DNA from: a virus
Strand: one strand, 5' to 3'
IMG/VR virus record: IMGVR_UViG_3300009034_000040
Location: 1 to 59,329 of that record
DNA length: 59,329 bases
Each line of letters opens with the position of its first letter. The first letter of the stretch is position 1. The position numbers and the translations under genes are program-made. Below, one piece after another: positions 32,613 through 39,112 of this stretch. The notes below the pieces were generated by a model that did not search any database, had not been told where the DNA came from, and was given only the letters and a program-made list of their open reading frames with translations.

Positions 32613-32773
32613 TACTTCTTCCTCAATAACTCTGCTCCTTGCTTCCATCTTCGCTTACACTGATAACATACCCAAAACTTAGCTCTGTGACCTCTCTTCA
32701 TCTCATCTGTCCATGCTCTAAACCTTAATTTCAGTAAAGGATGACTACCACAGTTAGGGCAAAACGGATTAAT
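32612..32773 (-). CDS. Zinc-ribbon microprotein with apparent ATT start
   Basis: The 53-residue product has FCPNCGS and VCYQCKRRW pairs with a basic helix between, a strong zinc ribbon. No ATG/GTG/TTG lies upstream in frame before a stop; an ATT at 32773 is placed eight bases after GGAGGG. Either ATT is the start or the sequence has a small error. Confidence 0.5.
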   Translation of the reverse strand: MNPFCPNCGSHPLLKLRFRAWTDEMKRGHRAKFWVCYQCKRRWKQGAELLRKK

Positions 32774-32774
32774 G

Positions 32775-32930
32775 TTATTTTCCCTCCACAGCCTTCAACA
32801 TCTCAATAATCTCATGATCTTTAATTAAACCCTTCACTAATATTTCTTTAGTCTTAGATATGAAAGTTAACCACCTTATCAATTGTTCATCAGTTAACTT
32901 ATAATTCTCAATATTAAATTCTTTACTCAA
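32775..32930 (-). CDS. Small helical protein, 51 residues
   Basis: TTG start at 32930. The product is helical with KLTDEQLIRWLTFISKTKEIL and ends EIIEMLKAVEG. It overlaps neighbours tightly in a chain of small genes. Unknown. Confidence 0.45.
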   Translation of the reverse strand: MSKEFNIENYKLTDEQLIRWLTFISKTKEILVKGLIKDHEIIEMLKAVEGK

Positions 32931-32936
32931 TCTTAT

Positions 32937-33110
32937 CTACCTTTCAACAATAATATCAACTATCCTGTACGTTATAACCTTATACCCTTGAGCTTTGAAT
33001 AGTTTTATTAATGATGAACCTTTATGTAAATAAACAGTTCTAAATATGAAACCACTCAAATCATATTCAACATCTAAATCTGGTAAGAGATTACTCCTTA
33101 TTTTATTCAA
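32937..33110 (-). CDS. Small protein, 57 residues, paralogue of the gene at 55390
   Basis: TTG start at 33110 overlapping TGA of the gene before, behind AAGGAG. The product contains NLLPD, VYLHKGS and LIKLF, which align in order with NLLPD, IYLHKGS and LIQLF of the protein at 55390-55581. The pair shows that this virus duplicated small genes between its two early blocks. Function unknown. Confidence 0.55.
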   Translation of the reverse strand: MNKIRSNLLPDLDVEYDLSGFIFRTVYLHKGSSLIKLFKAQGYKVITYRIVDIIVER

Positions 33111-33265
33111 GGCTTAACTTCTCCTTTCCTTTTTAATAATGAACAAAAACCTATGTAATTGCAACAACTACAAGATGAAAGTTTTTGTTTAAATTTAAAA
33201 AGACAAATTGCGATTTCTTCAGCCTCTTCAATCGCTATATCTTTTAACTCTTCAAGTCTATCCAT
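33107..33265 (-). CDS. Cysteine-rich small protein, 52 residues
   Basis: ATG at 33265. An acidic helix (LEELKDIAIEEAEEIAICLF) leads to a SCSCCNYIGFC cluster of five cysteines. It may bind iron-sulfur or zinc. Overlaps the next gene at TTGA. Confidence 0.5.
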   Translation of the reverse strand: MDRLEELKDIAIEEAEEIAICLFKFKQKLSSCSCCNYIGFCSLLKRKGEVKP

Positions 33266-33274
33266 TTCAGCCAC

Positions 33275-33376
33275 CTAAAAATTAGCTTGTAAAATATCTA
33301 GATAAATCTTAAGTTCTTCAATAGAAAGTTTTCTTGTTTTCTGAAATTCTTTTTCAATAATATCTTCATTTTTCAA
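33275..33376 (-). CDS. Microprotein, 33 residues
   Basis: TTG at 33376 overlapping the TGA of the zinc-ribbon gene, in the same AAGCCTTGAA context as the gene starting at 33110. Charged, helical product. Low certainty due to length. Confidence 0.35.
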   Translation of the reverse strand: MKNEDIIEKEFQKTRKLSIEELKIYLDILQANF

Positions 33377-33522
33377 GGCTTAACTTCCCCTTCAAACCCA
33401 CACCGTTTACACTTCTTAACTGTAAAATCTGTTCTTGGTTTAGGTTTCTCATGAACACCTGTTAATCTCTTCCTCTGAACCTTATATTGTAGTTTATTAT
33501 CTCCACACTTAGGACACTTCAT
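33373..33522 (-). CDS. Zinc-ribbon microprotein, 49 residues
   Basis: Start at ATG 33522 behind GAGGC; the frame is open upstream but overlaps another small gene. MKCPKCGD and KKCKRCGFEG pairs lie about 35 residues apart around a basic strand pair, like archaeal TFS/TFIIS-type ribbons. Unknown role. Confidence 0.6.
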   Translation of the reverse strand: MKCPKCGDNKLQYKVQRKRLTGVHEKPKPRTDFTVKKCKRCGFEGEVKP

Positions 33523-33532
33523 CTTTGATGCC

Positions 33533-33667
33533 TCAAATACCTCTAAACCTTTGACAATCACAAAAACGACAGTCAACATAAATTCTTGGATGCACCGAAC
33601 TAACAGTAGGAATATACGATCTATGACTCTTTTTTGAATGACCACACTCACATTTAGAATACTTCAT
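33533..33667 (-). CDS. Cysteine-rich microprotein, 44 residues
   Basis: ATG at 33667 overlapping TGA of the gene before. KCECGH near the start and CRFCDC near the end make a compact metal site. Unknown role. Confidence 0.5.
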   Translation of the reverse strand: MKYSKCECGHSKKSHRSYIPTVSSVHPRIYVDCRFCDCQRFRGI

Positions 33668-33768
33668 ACCTTAAGCAACTCTACTAGGTTATAGATATAT
33701 CTTCCTTCAGTATCAGAGTAGATTTCTATTTCTCTAATAAAGTCTATTGTTATAGATTCTATATTCAT
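33664..33768 (-). CDS. Microprotein, 34 residues
   Basis: ATG at 33768, overlapping the TGA of the gene before, to TGA at 33664 overlapping the next ATG. Acidic, strand-rich product. Supported only by the tight coupling of stops and starts. Confidence 0.4.
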   Translation of the reverse strand: MNIESITIDFIREIEIYSDTEGRYIYNLVELLKV

Positions 33769-34103
33769 TTGATTGATAACTCCTTCTCTCCGAAAAGCAA
33801 CTTCTTCAAAAATTCTCGTTTATAGTAAGCCTCATCTTTCTCTAGGCTATACGGCATAGATTCTTCGTATTGACGGTTGTATTTTTCTAAGAGTTGTCGC
33901 AGTTTCTCAATCAAAGGCTTAGCTTGCTCACCAAGCATAGCCAAAACATCGGGAAGCTTTACTAACGAAACAAATACTGATTCATCAGAACGCAGACTTG
34001 CAAGTTTCTTGCAGTCTTTTTCTTCTACAAAATATGTACTATGAGAATCTCTATGAACGACTATCTTTATTGCTTTTTGTTTGATTTTCTCCTCGAAGCT
34101 CAA
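33765..34103 (-). CDS. Uncharacterised 112-residue protein
   Basis: TTG start at 34103. The product mixes strands (KIVVHRDSHSTYFVEE) and helices with a charged end (LKKLLFGEKELSIK). It belongs to the chain of small early genes. Not recognised. Confidence 0.55.
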   Translation of the reverse strand: MSFEEKIKQKAIKIVVHRDSHSTYFVEEKDCKKLASLRSDESVFVSLVKLPDVLAMLGEQAKPLIEKLRQLLEKYNRQYEESMPYSLEKDEAYYKREFLKKLLFGEKELSIK

Positions 34104-34112
34104 TTAAATACC

Positions 34113-34328
34113 TCACTTACCTAAAATTTCTTTAATAATATCTAACTGTCCTTGTCTATAAGCTCTACCTATTTTACTTAATGCAAGATTTTTTCCATTT
34201 CGTTTTTGAAGTTCAGCCTCAAATTCGTCTTTCCATTTCAGAATTAATTCAATATAACGAAATCTGTATTCTGCTTTATCCCTTGAGTATGGTGCACCTG
34301 TTGGAAAGGTTCTCAGATTAGGCTCCAT
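34113..34328 (-). CDS. Small protein, 71 residues, paralogue of the gene at 56148
   Basis: The product contains NLRTFP, WKDEFEAEL and IIKEILG, aligning in order with NLKNFP, WLEGFEAEL and LIKEILG of the protein at 56148-56297; this copy is longer by an insert before and after the FEAEL helix. ATG start. Unknown function. Confidence 0.55.
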   Translation of the reverse strand: MEPNLRTFPTGAPYSRDKAEYRFRYIELILKWKDEFEAELQKRNGKNLALSKIGRAYRQGQLDIIKEILGK

Positions 34329-34369
34329 CTAATACCTCACTTATCTATACCTCAAACACTTATTTAAGT

Positions 34370-34630
34370 TTATTCTTTCTTAATTCCATGTAGAATTATT
34401 TGAACTTCCTTAATATAACTAAGATATAATTTAGCTATACCAATACAATATTCACAACCCTTAAGAAATTCTTCTTCAGACATTGGACCAGCTGTAGCAC
34501 AACTAAAGTTAGAATCCTTATCAACTGTAATACAACAAGGAGGATATTTCATTCCTTCAAATTTCAATGCTTCTCTAATTATCTCTATTTCTGCTAAAGC
34601 GTTCTCTAATCGTTGTTTAATGTTGCTCAA
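34370..34630 (-). CDS. Cysteine-containing protein, 86 residues
   Basis: TTG start at 34630, adjoining the stop of the gene before. Two helices frame a central region with PPCC, FSCAT and CEYC, possibly a metal site. Unknown. Confidence 0.5.
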   Translation of the reverse strand: MSNIKQRLENALAEIEIIREALKFEGMKYPPCCITVDKDSNFSCATAGPMSEEEFLKGCEYCIGIAKLYLSYIKEVQIILHGIKKE

Positions 34631-34786
34631 TTATTCTACCTCTGTAGGATTATCTATTCCCCACTGAATATCAGTAAAGAGATCTTTAAACTCATCAAAG
34701 GTTAAGCCAGCATGAAGTTCTTTTCCGCCATCATCCTCAATATAGAAGTCAACTATCCTACGCTTCCAGTCTATTTCATATCTCAC
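34631..34786 (-). CDS. Small acidic protein, 51 residues
   Basis: GTG start at 34786 in a GTCTAAGTGAG context. The product is strand-helix (IVDFYIEDDGGKEL, FDEFKDLFTDI). Its TAA abuts the next start. Confidence 0.45.
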   Translation of the reverse strand: MRYEIDWKRRIVDFYIEDDGGKELHAGLTFDEFKDLFTDIQWGIDNPTEVE

Positions 34787-34831
34787 TTAGACACCCAATA
34801 AGAATACCACAGACTAATATTTAAAGATTGC

Positions 34832-35032
34832 TTAAGTTCTCTCAAACTCTAATCCTTCAATATCGTTCTTAGCCATCCAAGGAATCAGCTTCTCAATGAT
34901 AGCTATAAGCTTTGGCCCTTCAGTAGCATCGAATAGTTCTAAGTCATCAGCTGTAATCTTACCGTGATCGTCTATTGTAATACTACCGTCAGGGGAAGAA
35001 CCAGCGTACGAAACCGTTACATCCATGCCCAT
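34832..35032 (-). CDS. Small acidic protein, 66 residues
   Basis: Start at ATG 35032 behind AGAGGTG. The product has a strand start (DVTVSYAGSSPDGSITI) and an IIEKLIPWMAKNDI helix. It is the first gene after the long gene-free stretch 35033-35589 and so may be the first gene of a transcript from the promoter-like copy at 35321. Unknown. Confidence 0.5.
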   Translation of the reverse strand: MGMDVTVSYAGSSPDGSITIDDHGKITADDLELFDATEGPKLIAIIEKLIPWMAKNDIEGLEFERT

Positions 35033-35320
35033 GTAAATCACCTCTACTAATCATATTACTCAATAACCTATTAAAACCTTCACAACAAGAAATAACTCAT
35101 ATCAGTAAAAATAACCAAGTCTGCTTCTTAATTAGAATTAGTTCTACTAGATTTAATGGTTTACTGAAATAACTAAATCATCAATACCTAAAATCTCTTA
35201 TGTAAGAAATCTATCAGTTTATGAATCAAAAACTACAGAATGTAAGTATGTACTCCACTAAATTTAATGTCTATTCCATCTATCCTTATCAAATACTTCA
35301 AGAAGACCTATTAACATCTA

Positions 35321-35335
35321 AATATAAATCTTTCT
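35321..35335 (-). promoter_or_regulatory. Promoter-like repeat, downstream copy
   Basis: The minus strand reads AGAAAGATTTATATT, an archaeal BRE-plus-TATA-like element, identical over 15 bases to the copy at 35510-35524. This copy follows the structured RNA candidate and could drive the gene block starting at 35032, although nearly 300 bases separate them. Confidence 0.5.
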
Positions 35336-35344
35336 TATAGGAAA

Positions 35345-35473
35345 AATAGAATAGGTAGGCGTGTACTGACACCTCGTTACTCCCAGTCTTACCATACTCA
35401 TCTGGATCTGGTTGCCCGCACCGTATCGCAATAGGTGCTCTTGCAATAACACCGAGCAACATCCTATTCTATT
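35345..35473 (-). ncRNA. Structured RNA candidate closed by an 11-pair stem
   Basis: Arms 35345-35355 (AATAGAATAGG) and 35463-35473 pair perfectly. Inside are smaller hairpins: GCACC...GGTGC and TGCTC...GAGCA in the 5' part (minus strand), a CCAG...CTGG arm and GTGT...ACAC near the 3' part, giving a multi-branched fold. A promoter-like element ends about 37 bases before the 5' arm on the minus strand. The gap 35033-35589 has no convincing gene. It could be a stand-alone viral RNA or a leader. Not a tRNA as far as I can fold it. Confidence 0.55.
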
Positions 35474-35509
35474 CTTCATCTATAAGTAAATAATACTTAC
35501 TTTTCATTT

Positions 35510-35524
35510 AATATAAATCTTTCT
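35510..35524 (-). promoter_or_regulatory. Promoter-like repeat, upstream copy
   Basis: AGAAAGATTTATATT on the minus strand, with the TATA part about 27 bases before 35487, just ahead of the structured RNA candidate. The spacing matches archaeal promoters. A CTTG...CAAG hairpin and an A/T run lie at 35535-35570. Confidence 0.5.
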
Positions 35525-35589
35525 AAAAATAAGGCTTGTGAAAACAAGAAATAAAAAAAGGAAAATTAATTGTTCAAAGATTATCTAAT

Positions 35590-35775
35590 TCATTGCGGTC
35601 TATCAAGATATTCTTTCCGTGTTATAAATTGCCAATATTTAAAAAAGGAAACAACACCAAGAGTTTCATCGCCATCTCTAACAATAATTTTATAACGAGA
35701 TGTATCAATAATCTGGAGATGTTTACCTTTAAAATAGATTGGCTCGTTTTGTACTACCACAACTACATATTTCAT
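35590..35775 (-). CDS. Small strand-rich protein, 61 residues
   Basis: ATG at 35775 preceded by AGGTGGTAG. The product is a run of strands (KYVVVVVQNEPIYF, KHLQIIDTSRYKIIV). It lies alone between two gene-poor stretches. A TATA element of the inverted repeat at 35821 is about 50 bases upstream. Unknown function. Confidence 0.55.
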   Translation of the reverse strand: MKYVVVVVQNEPIYFKGKHLQIIDTSRYKIIVRDGDETLGVVSFFKYWQFITRKEYLDRPQ

Positions 35776-35820
35776 ACAACTACCACCTCCACTACTTGAT
35801 TAAATAATAATATATCACAC

Positions 35821-35859
35821 CTCTATATAAACTTTCAAAAATAAGACCGTTATATAGAG
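35821..35859. promoter_or_regulatory. Ten-pair inverted repeat made of two TATA boxes
   Basis: CTCTATATAA at 35821-35830 and TTATATAGAG at 35850-35859 pair perfectly with a 19-base spacer. Each arm contains a TATA-box-like core facing outward or inward, so it can be a divergent promoter or a regulator site over the promoter of the 35590-35775 gene. Confidence 0.55.
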
Positions 35860-36177
35860 AACGTTAAATAATGTTTCAACCTAATATTCCAAATCCGTTT
35901 CGTGCAGCACTCCATCAAAAGACCATTCAATCCCTACCCGGTGTAGTTATGTTCAACAAGTAACTGTATCTCTGTAATGACAGGTTCCTATAACAAAAAG
36001 CTTCAGTGCCCTTTAAGCTATACGCAACTCCACTAACCTATGGTGGCTGAACATGGTGAGCACCTTACTCTAGGTCTTACAACGCTTCTAAATCCGTGAA
36101 GATCTAGCTCGTATTACTGCCCTTTTCCGATGCTCACTTACTACTACTCATTCCTAACTAATAAACCTATTCCCTTC
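35860..36177. other. Gene-free stretch
   Basis: No convincing reading frame is seen on either strand. The base composition is less AT-biased than the flanks and several short inverted repeats occur (for example AGTTA...TAACT at 35945-35965), but I cannot propose one overall fold. AAATCCGT occurs twice (about 35891 and 36110). It may be another untranslated RNA, a decayed gene or a replication region. Confidence 0.4.
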
Positions 36178-36472
36178 GTTGTTAGACAGAAATACTAATT
36201 AGATAAAAACTGTTTAGCCTTTTCAAATGTAAGGGCAATTATACCATGACAAAATGGACATAGATATTTCTCTAATCTTGAATTATCACAAACCTGATAT
36301 CTATAACCTTCAATCACAAAAACCCCTACTGATAAATCAGTTGCTACTATATGAAAATGTAAATGACTGAGATTTCTATTACAATGAGGGCATTTAGCCA
36401 TTAGATCACTTCACTTATTCTTACACAACACTACTTATTAAAGTTTTCTCAGTTGTTGTTAGACACAAATAC
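36178..36472. repeat. Pair of 18-base direct repeats around a zinc-ribbon gene
   Basis: GTTGTTAGACAGAAATAC at 36178-36195 and GTTGTTAGACACAAATAC at 36455-36472 match at 17 of 18 bases. They flank the gene at 36195-36401. The rest of the gap 36402-36616 shows no gene. The repeats could mark insertion of this small gene or be regulator sites. Confidence 0.55.
36195..36401 (-). CDS. Zinc-ribbon protein, 68 residues
   Basis: CPHC near the start and CPFCHG near the end frame a 40-residue beta-rich insert. ATG start. It lies between the two 18-base repeats and gene-poor DNA. Unknown. Confidence 0.6.
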   Translation of the reverse strand: MAKCPHCNRNLSHLHFHIVATDLSVGVFVIEGYRYQVCDNSRLEKYLCPFCHGIIALTFEKAKQFLSN

Positions 36473-36616
36473 AGATCGTTAGTTTTCTGTTACTTTTACT
36501 ATCTTATAGAGTTCTTCTTTTACTAATTAAAGGTTAGATTGAGCTTCTTTTCTATAGGTTAATTGCGGACTTTAAGAAATCTACGAGAAATGTTAATAAC
36601 TGACGAAAACTGCAGA

Positions 36617-36832
36617 TTACTTCTTTAAGCCATGAGCCTTCTTAAATAGCTCTTGTCGTTTATGATCTATCCATAACACGTAACTAAAGTTTAAACCAGC
36701 AAATAAGAATAGGTAACAAGGATTAATAACGAGTAGAGATATCAGGATGAAAGGGAGTAGAGTAATATAGATAAGGGTACATAAGCTCTTTAGCAAATGT
36801 AAGTAAGCATTAACTCTTACCACAAGGCCCAC
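36617..36832 (-). CDS. Membrane protein, 71 residues
   Basis: GTG start at 36832 overlapping the gene before. Two hydrophobic helices (LCTLIYITLLPFILISLLVI and CYLFLFAGLNFSYVLWI) joined by a short turn, then a basic end. It follows another small membrane protein; a holin-like or envelope role is possible. Confidence 0.55.
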   Translation of the reverse strand: MGLVVRVNAYLHLLKSLCTLIYITLLPFILISLLVINPCYLFLFAGLNFSYVLWIDHKRQELFKKAHGLKK

Positions 36833-36921
36833 CTGTTTAAGTATGCTATGATAGATATGTAGAAAGGTGAGGTGATTGCTATAGCAAGAACTCCAATCAA
36901 GAGTCCACGTAGGTTCTTCAT
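36817..36921 (-). CDS. Small membrane protein, 34 residues
   Basis: ATG at 36921 behind GGAGGTGATAG, a near-perfect ribosome site. The product is basic at the N-terminus followed by one long hydrophobic helix. It overlaps the next membrane-protein gene by 16 bases, suggesting a pair. Confidence 0.55.
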   Translation of the reverse strand: MKNLRGLLIGVLAIAITSPFYISIIAYLNRWALW

Positions 36922-36994
36922 AAACCTATCACCTCCGTTTACACAAAGTTATTACATATGCGTTAGGTACTTCTCTAATATATTCTTTGTTAAA

Positions 36995-37411
36995 TCAGGT
37001 ATTTAAACTTTCTTTAGTAGACTCTTCCTTTAACTTCTTATATTGTTCATATATACAATCTTCACCTTTCTTATGGAGTTCACCGCAACCATTAATACAT
37101 CTATAATAACCTGTAGTTTCGATCACGATTTCTAAATCTCCCACTTCTTTAAACTTCCATAACCGTTCTACGTAGGTTTTAAGAGTTCCTTCAGGTAATA
37201 CAGTATCCTCCTTAAGACTCTCAGCTACCCTACTCTCCAAGGCCTCTATAAGCTCAGGTATATTCCGTAAGAACCTTAAGTCTTCATCTCTAAGGGTTTC
37301 TCCTCTATCAGCCTTATCTATTACTGACTTCCAAGCTTTACGTAAACCAGCAAGTGTTTCTTTAGTGTATTTACGTAATTCAGATTCTTTACGGGCACTA
37401 ATCTTAGACAT
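36995..37411 (-). CDS. Helical protein with C-terminal zinc site, 138 residues
   Basis: The first 90 residues are charged helices (ESELRKYTKETLAGLRKAWK, EDLRFLRNIPELIEALESR). The end has YYRCINGCGELHKKGEDC, a likely zinc knuckle. ATG overlaps the TAA of the gene before. Unknown. Confidence 0.55.
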   Translation of the reverse strand: MSKISARKESELRKYTKETLAGLRKAWKSVIDKADRGETLRDEDLRFLRNIPELIEALESRVAESLKEDTVLPEGTLKTYVERLWKFKEVGDLEIVIETTGYYRCINGCGELHKKGEDCIYEQYKKLKEESTKESLNT

Positions 37412-37653
37412 TATTTAACACCTTTATTTAATTTCCATGCTTTCTCAAAGTCCGCTTCAAAATAATTAAATCGAATGAGAATATTGTTAAAGAAGAATCC
37501 TTCACATTCTGTACCTGTTTCTTTATCAATCTTCTGACAGAAGCAAGAGAAAAATTTTACAAACTTTTTTACACAATCTTTCTTATTACATATTGGAAAT
37601 TTATTATTAGAATTCTTCTTTTCTAATTGTTTTTTACAAAAACAACATTCCAT
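37411..37653 (-). CDS. Cysteine-rich protein, 80 residues
   Basis: MECCFCKK, ICNKKDC and SCFC give a zinc-finger-like N-terminal half; the second half is aromatic (FFFNNILIRFNYFEADFEKAW). ATG at 37653. Unknown. Confidence 0.55.
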   Translation of the reverse strand: MECCFCKKQLEKKNSNNKFPICNKKDCVKKFVKFFSCFCQKIDKETGTECEGFFFNNILIRFNYFEADFEKAWKLNKGVK

Positions 37654-37655
37654 AT

Positions 37656-37775
37656 CTACTTCTCCTCAGGACATTTCCTAGTCTTAACTTTATGTACAGT
37701 ACAGAACCCTACAAACCTACCGTTCTTATCATATAGGTAACATTCTACTTTATTAAAGTTACACTGCTTAACCAT
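37656..37775 (-). CDS. Cysteine microprotein, paralogue of the gene upstream
   Basis: The 39-residue product starts MVKQCNFNKVEC, nearly identical to the start of the protein at 37781-37957; the DNA over the start region is also closely similar, so this is a recent local duplication with divergent 3' parts. Four cysteines. Ends with TAG just before the next ATG. Confidence 0.55.
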   Translation of the reverse strand: MVKQCNFNKVECYLYDKNGRFVGFCTVHKVKTRKCPEEK

Positions 37776-37780
37776 TACTA

Positions 37781-37957
37781 TTACCTTGTACTTTTAATAT
37801 TCAACGGTTTATACAAGAAATACCCCCATAAGTCACAATAATACTTACAACGAGGAAAAGTAAAGTCGCCTACAAATAAATGGATATCTCGTTGAATACC
37901 ACAATCTCCGTTATGTGAACATTCTACTTCTTTATTAAAGTTACATTGTTTAACCAT
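37781..37957 (-). CDS. Cysteine-rich small protein, 58 residues
   Basis: I place the start at ATG 37957 (MVKQCNFNKEVEC), six bases after AAGAAGGA, rather than the upstream in-frame ATG. Six cysteines are arranged C..C, C, C..C in an aromatic protein. Paralogue of the next gene. Unknown. Confidence 0.55.
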   Translation of the reverse strand: MVKQCNFNKEVECSHNGDCGIQRDIHLFVGDFTFPRCKYYCDLWGYFLYKPLNIKSTR

Positions 37958-38032
37958 TAAGAATCCTTCTTTTGAGATCAAGTGATCTAGTTGTGTAAGA
38001 CTTTAATTTATTACGTGTTTCTTTTTTAATCA

Positions 38033-38269
38033 TTACAGAATTTCCTCTTTAATTTGCTTCACAATTTTCCTAAGTTCTTGTTTAGTATTCTCATCCACAG
38101 TATTGTTTAGAATAGCTTTCATAGTCAAAACTGACAGTTCTTTTACCTTTTCAACAGCTTTATCGTCAATAACTCCTTGACTATAAGCGAGTTTTGCCAA
38201 TAGAATATTCCTTGAAACAATGTTAAGTGCAATTATTGCTTGTAATGAATTATAACTAATTTCTAACAT
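38033..38269 (-). CDS. Small helical protein, 78 residues
   Basis: Start at ATG 38269 behind AAGGAGGGGGG, a strong ribosome site. The product is helical (LQAIIALNIVSRNILLAKLAYSQG, then a lysine-rich end). The frame is open upstream into methyltransferase-like sequence, described separately. Unknown. Confidence 0.55.
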   Translation of the reverse strand: MLEISYNSLQAIIALNIVSRNILLAKLAYSQGVIDDKAVEKVKELSVLTMKAILNNTVDENTKQELRKIVKQIKEEIL

Positions 38270-38413
38270 TTCTCTTTCCCCCCCTCCTTTATTTTTTAAT
38301 GTTGGTAATATTTCTAGACAATCTCCTTGAATTAAACGATAGAAGTTCTTTATGGGTAACTCGTTACTTGATTGCTTATAAGTAAGGGAACACTCTTTAT
38401 CCAAGTCTACCAC
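38270..38413 (-). pseudogene. Remnant of a DNA methyltransferase N-terminus
   Basis: In frame with the gene after it, this part reads FYRLIQGDCLEILPTLKNKG. This is the typical start of beta-class DNA methyltransferases (compare KIHNGDCVEVLKSIP at 39113-40642) but it stops before DPPY. It looks like a decayed or recombined fragment that now serves as leader to a helical gene. It could also be translated as an N-terminal extension of that gene. Confidence 0.45.
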
Positions 38414-38846
38414 CGTATTGAATTACAGCACAGTTCTTACAGAGTTCACGTAACCGATTAACTATGTACGGTATATCTTCAAAGTACACATCTAAACTTA
38501 AGTAGTTAATAACCTTAGACTTCTCTACAGCTATGGTTTCTAACCAATCTAATACAGATTCTCCATCCTTATAAAACGGTACATCTAGCTGGTAAAGTTG
38601 TAAATTAGGAAAGTACTTATTACACCATCTCTTAGTTATTAGTTTAAGTTCAGGATCTCTAGCTGTGATGATATAGCCTTCATCGAATTCATTCATGAAT
38701 AAGTAAGGGTTCATATATGGTTCACAGGATTGATAGTATAACTTCTTAGCAAACCCGTCATTTCTAGTTAATGCTATATTAATAATATTTTGTTTAGCTA
38801 AGAAACCATCAATATCAAACCCTAGAATCAGTCTGAATTCCTCCAT
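38397..38846 (-). CDS. HAD-superfamily phosphatase, nucleotidase-like
   Basis: The 149-residue product has the HAD motifs: GFDIDGFLA (DxDG, motif I), GYIITAR (motif II) and YFEDIPY (motif IV region). Small viral members of this type act as 5'(3')-deoxyribonucleotidases or polynucleotide phosphatases. It lies among DNA-metabolism genes. ATG start overlaps the gene before by 19 bases. Confidence 0.75.
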   Translation of the reverse strand: MEEFRLILGFDIDGFLAKQNIINIALTRNDGFAKKLYYQSCEPYMNPYLFMNEFDEGYIITARDPELKLITKRWCNKYFPNLQLYQLDVPFYKDGESVLDWLETIAVEKSKVINYLSLDVYFEDIPYIVNRLRELCKNCAVIQYGGRLG

Positions 38847-39076
38847 ATCTCATTAATTAATATACCTAATAGGATGGAACCTATTACAAGACGAAGTACA
38901 GTAAATATGTAGGCTGTATACCAATTAACCTTGAAGTAAGGGGCAAATTCCCATAACTCATTAATTCTATGCCACTCGCTATATCTATAAGAAATAACCA
39001 TCCAGTCTATATCAGTAATTCCAGTAGCAATCATGTATACAGAAGCAAGCAGTATAAGAATCCATTGCTTATTCAT
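38828..39076 (-). CDS. Membrane protein, 82 residues, two helices
   Basis: Start at ATG 39076 behind AAAGGTG. Hydrophobic helices lie at the N-terminus (WILILLASVYMIATGI) and C-terminus (LRLVIGSILLGILI), with an acidic, aromatic loop between. Not recognised; broadly similar in plan to the DUF5658-like genes. Confidence 0.55.
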   Translation of the reverse strand: MNKQWILILLASVYMIATGITDIDWMVISYRYSEWHRINELWEFAPYFKVNWYTAYIFTVLRLVIGSILLGILINEIWRNSD

Positions 39077-39112
39077 CAGTAACACCTTTATAGACGTATA
39101 CCGTCTTAAGCA

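Noticed and set aside
35345-36177. tRNA genes in the gene-poor stretches.
   Set aside because: Stems exist but no acceptor, anticodon and T-arm combination of tRNA type could be folded by eye.
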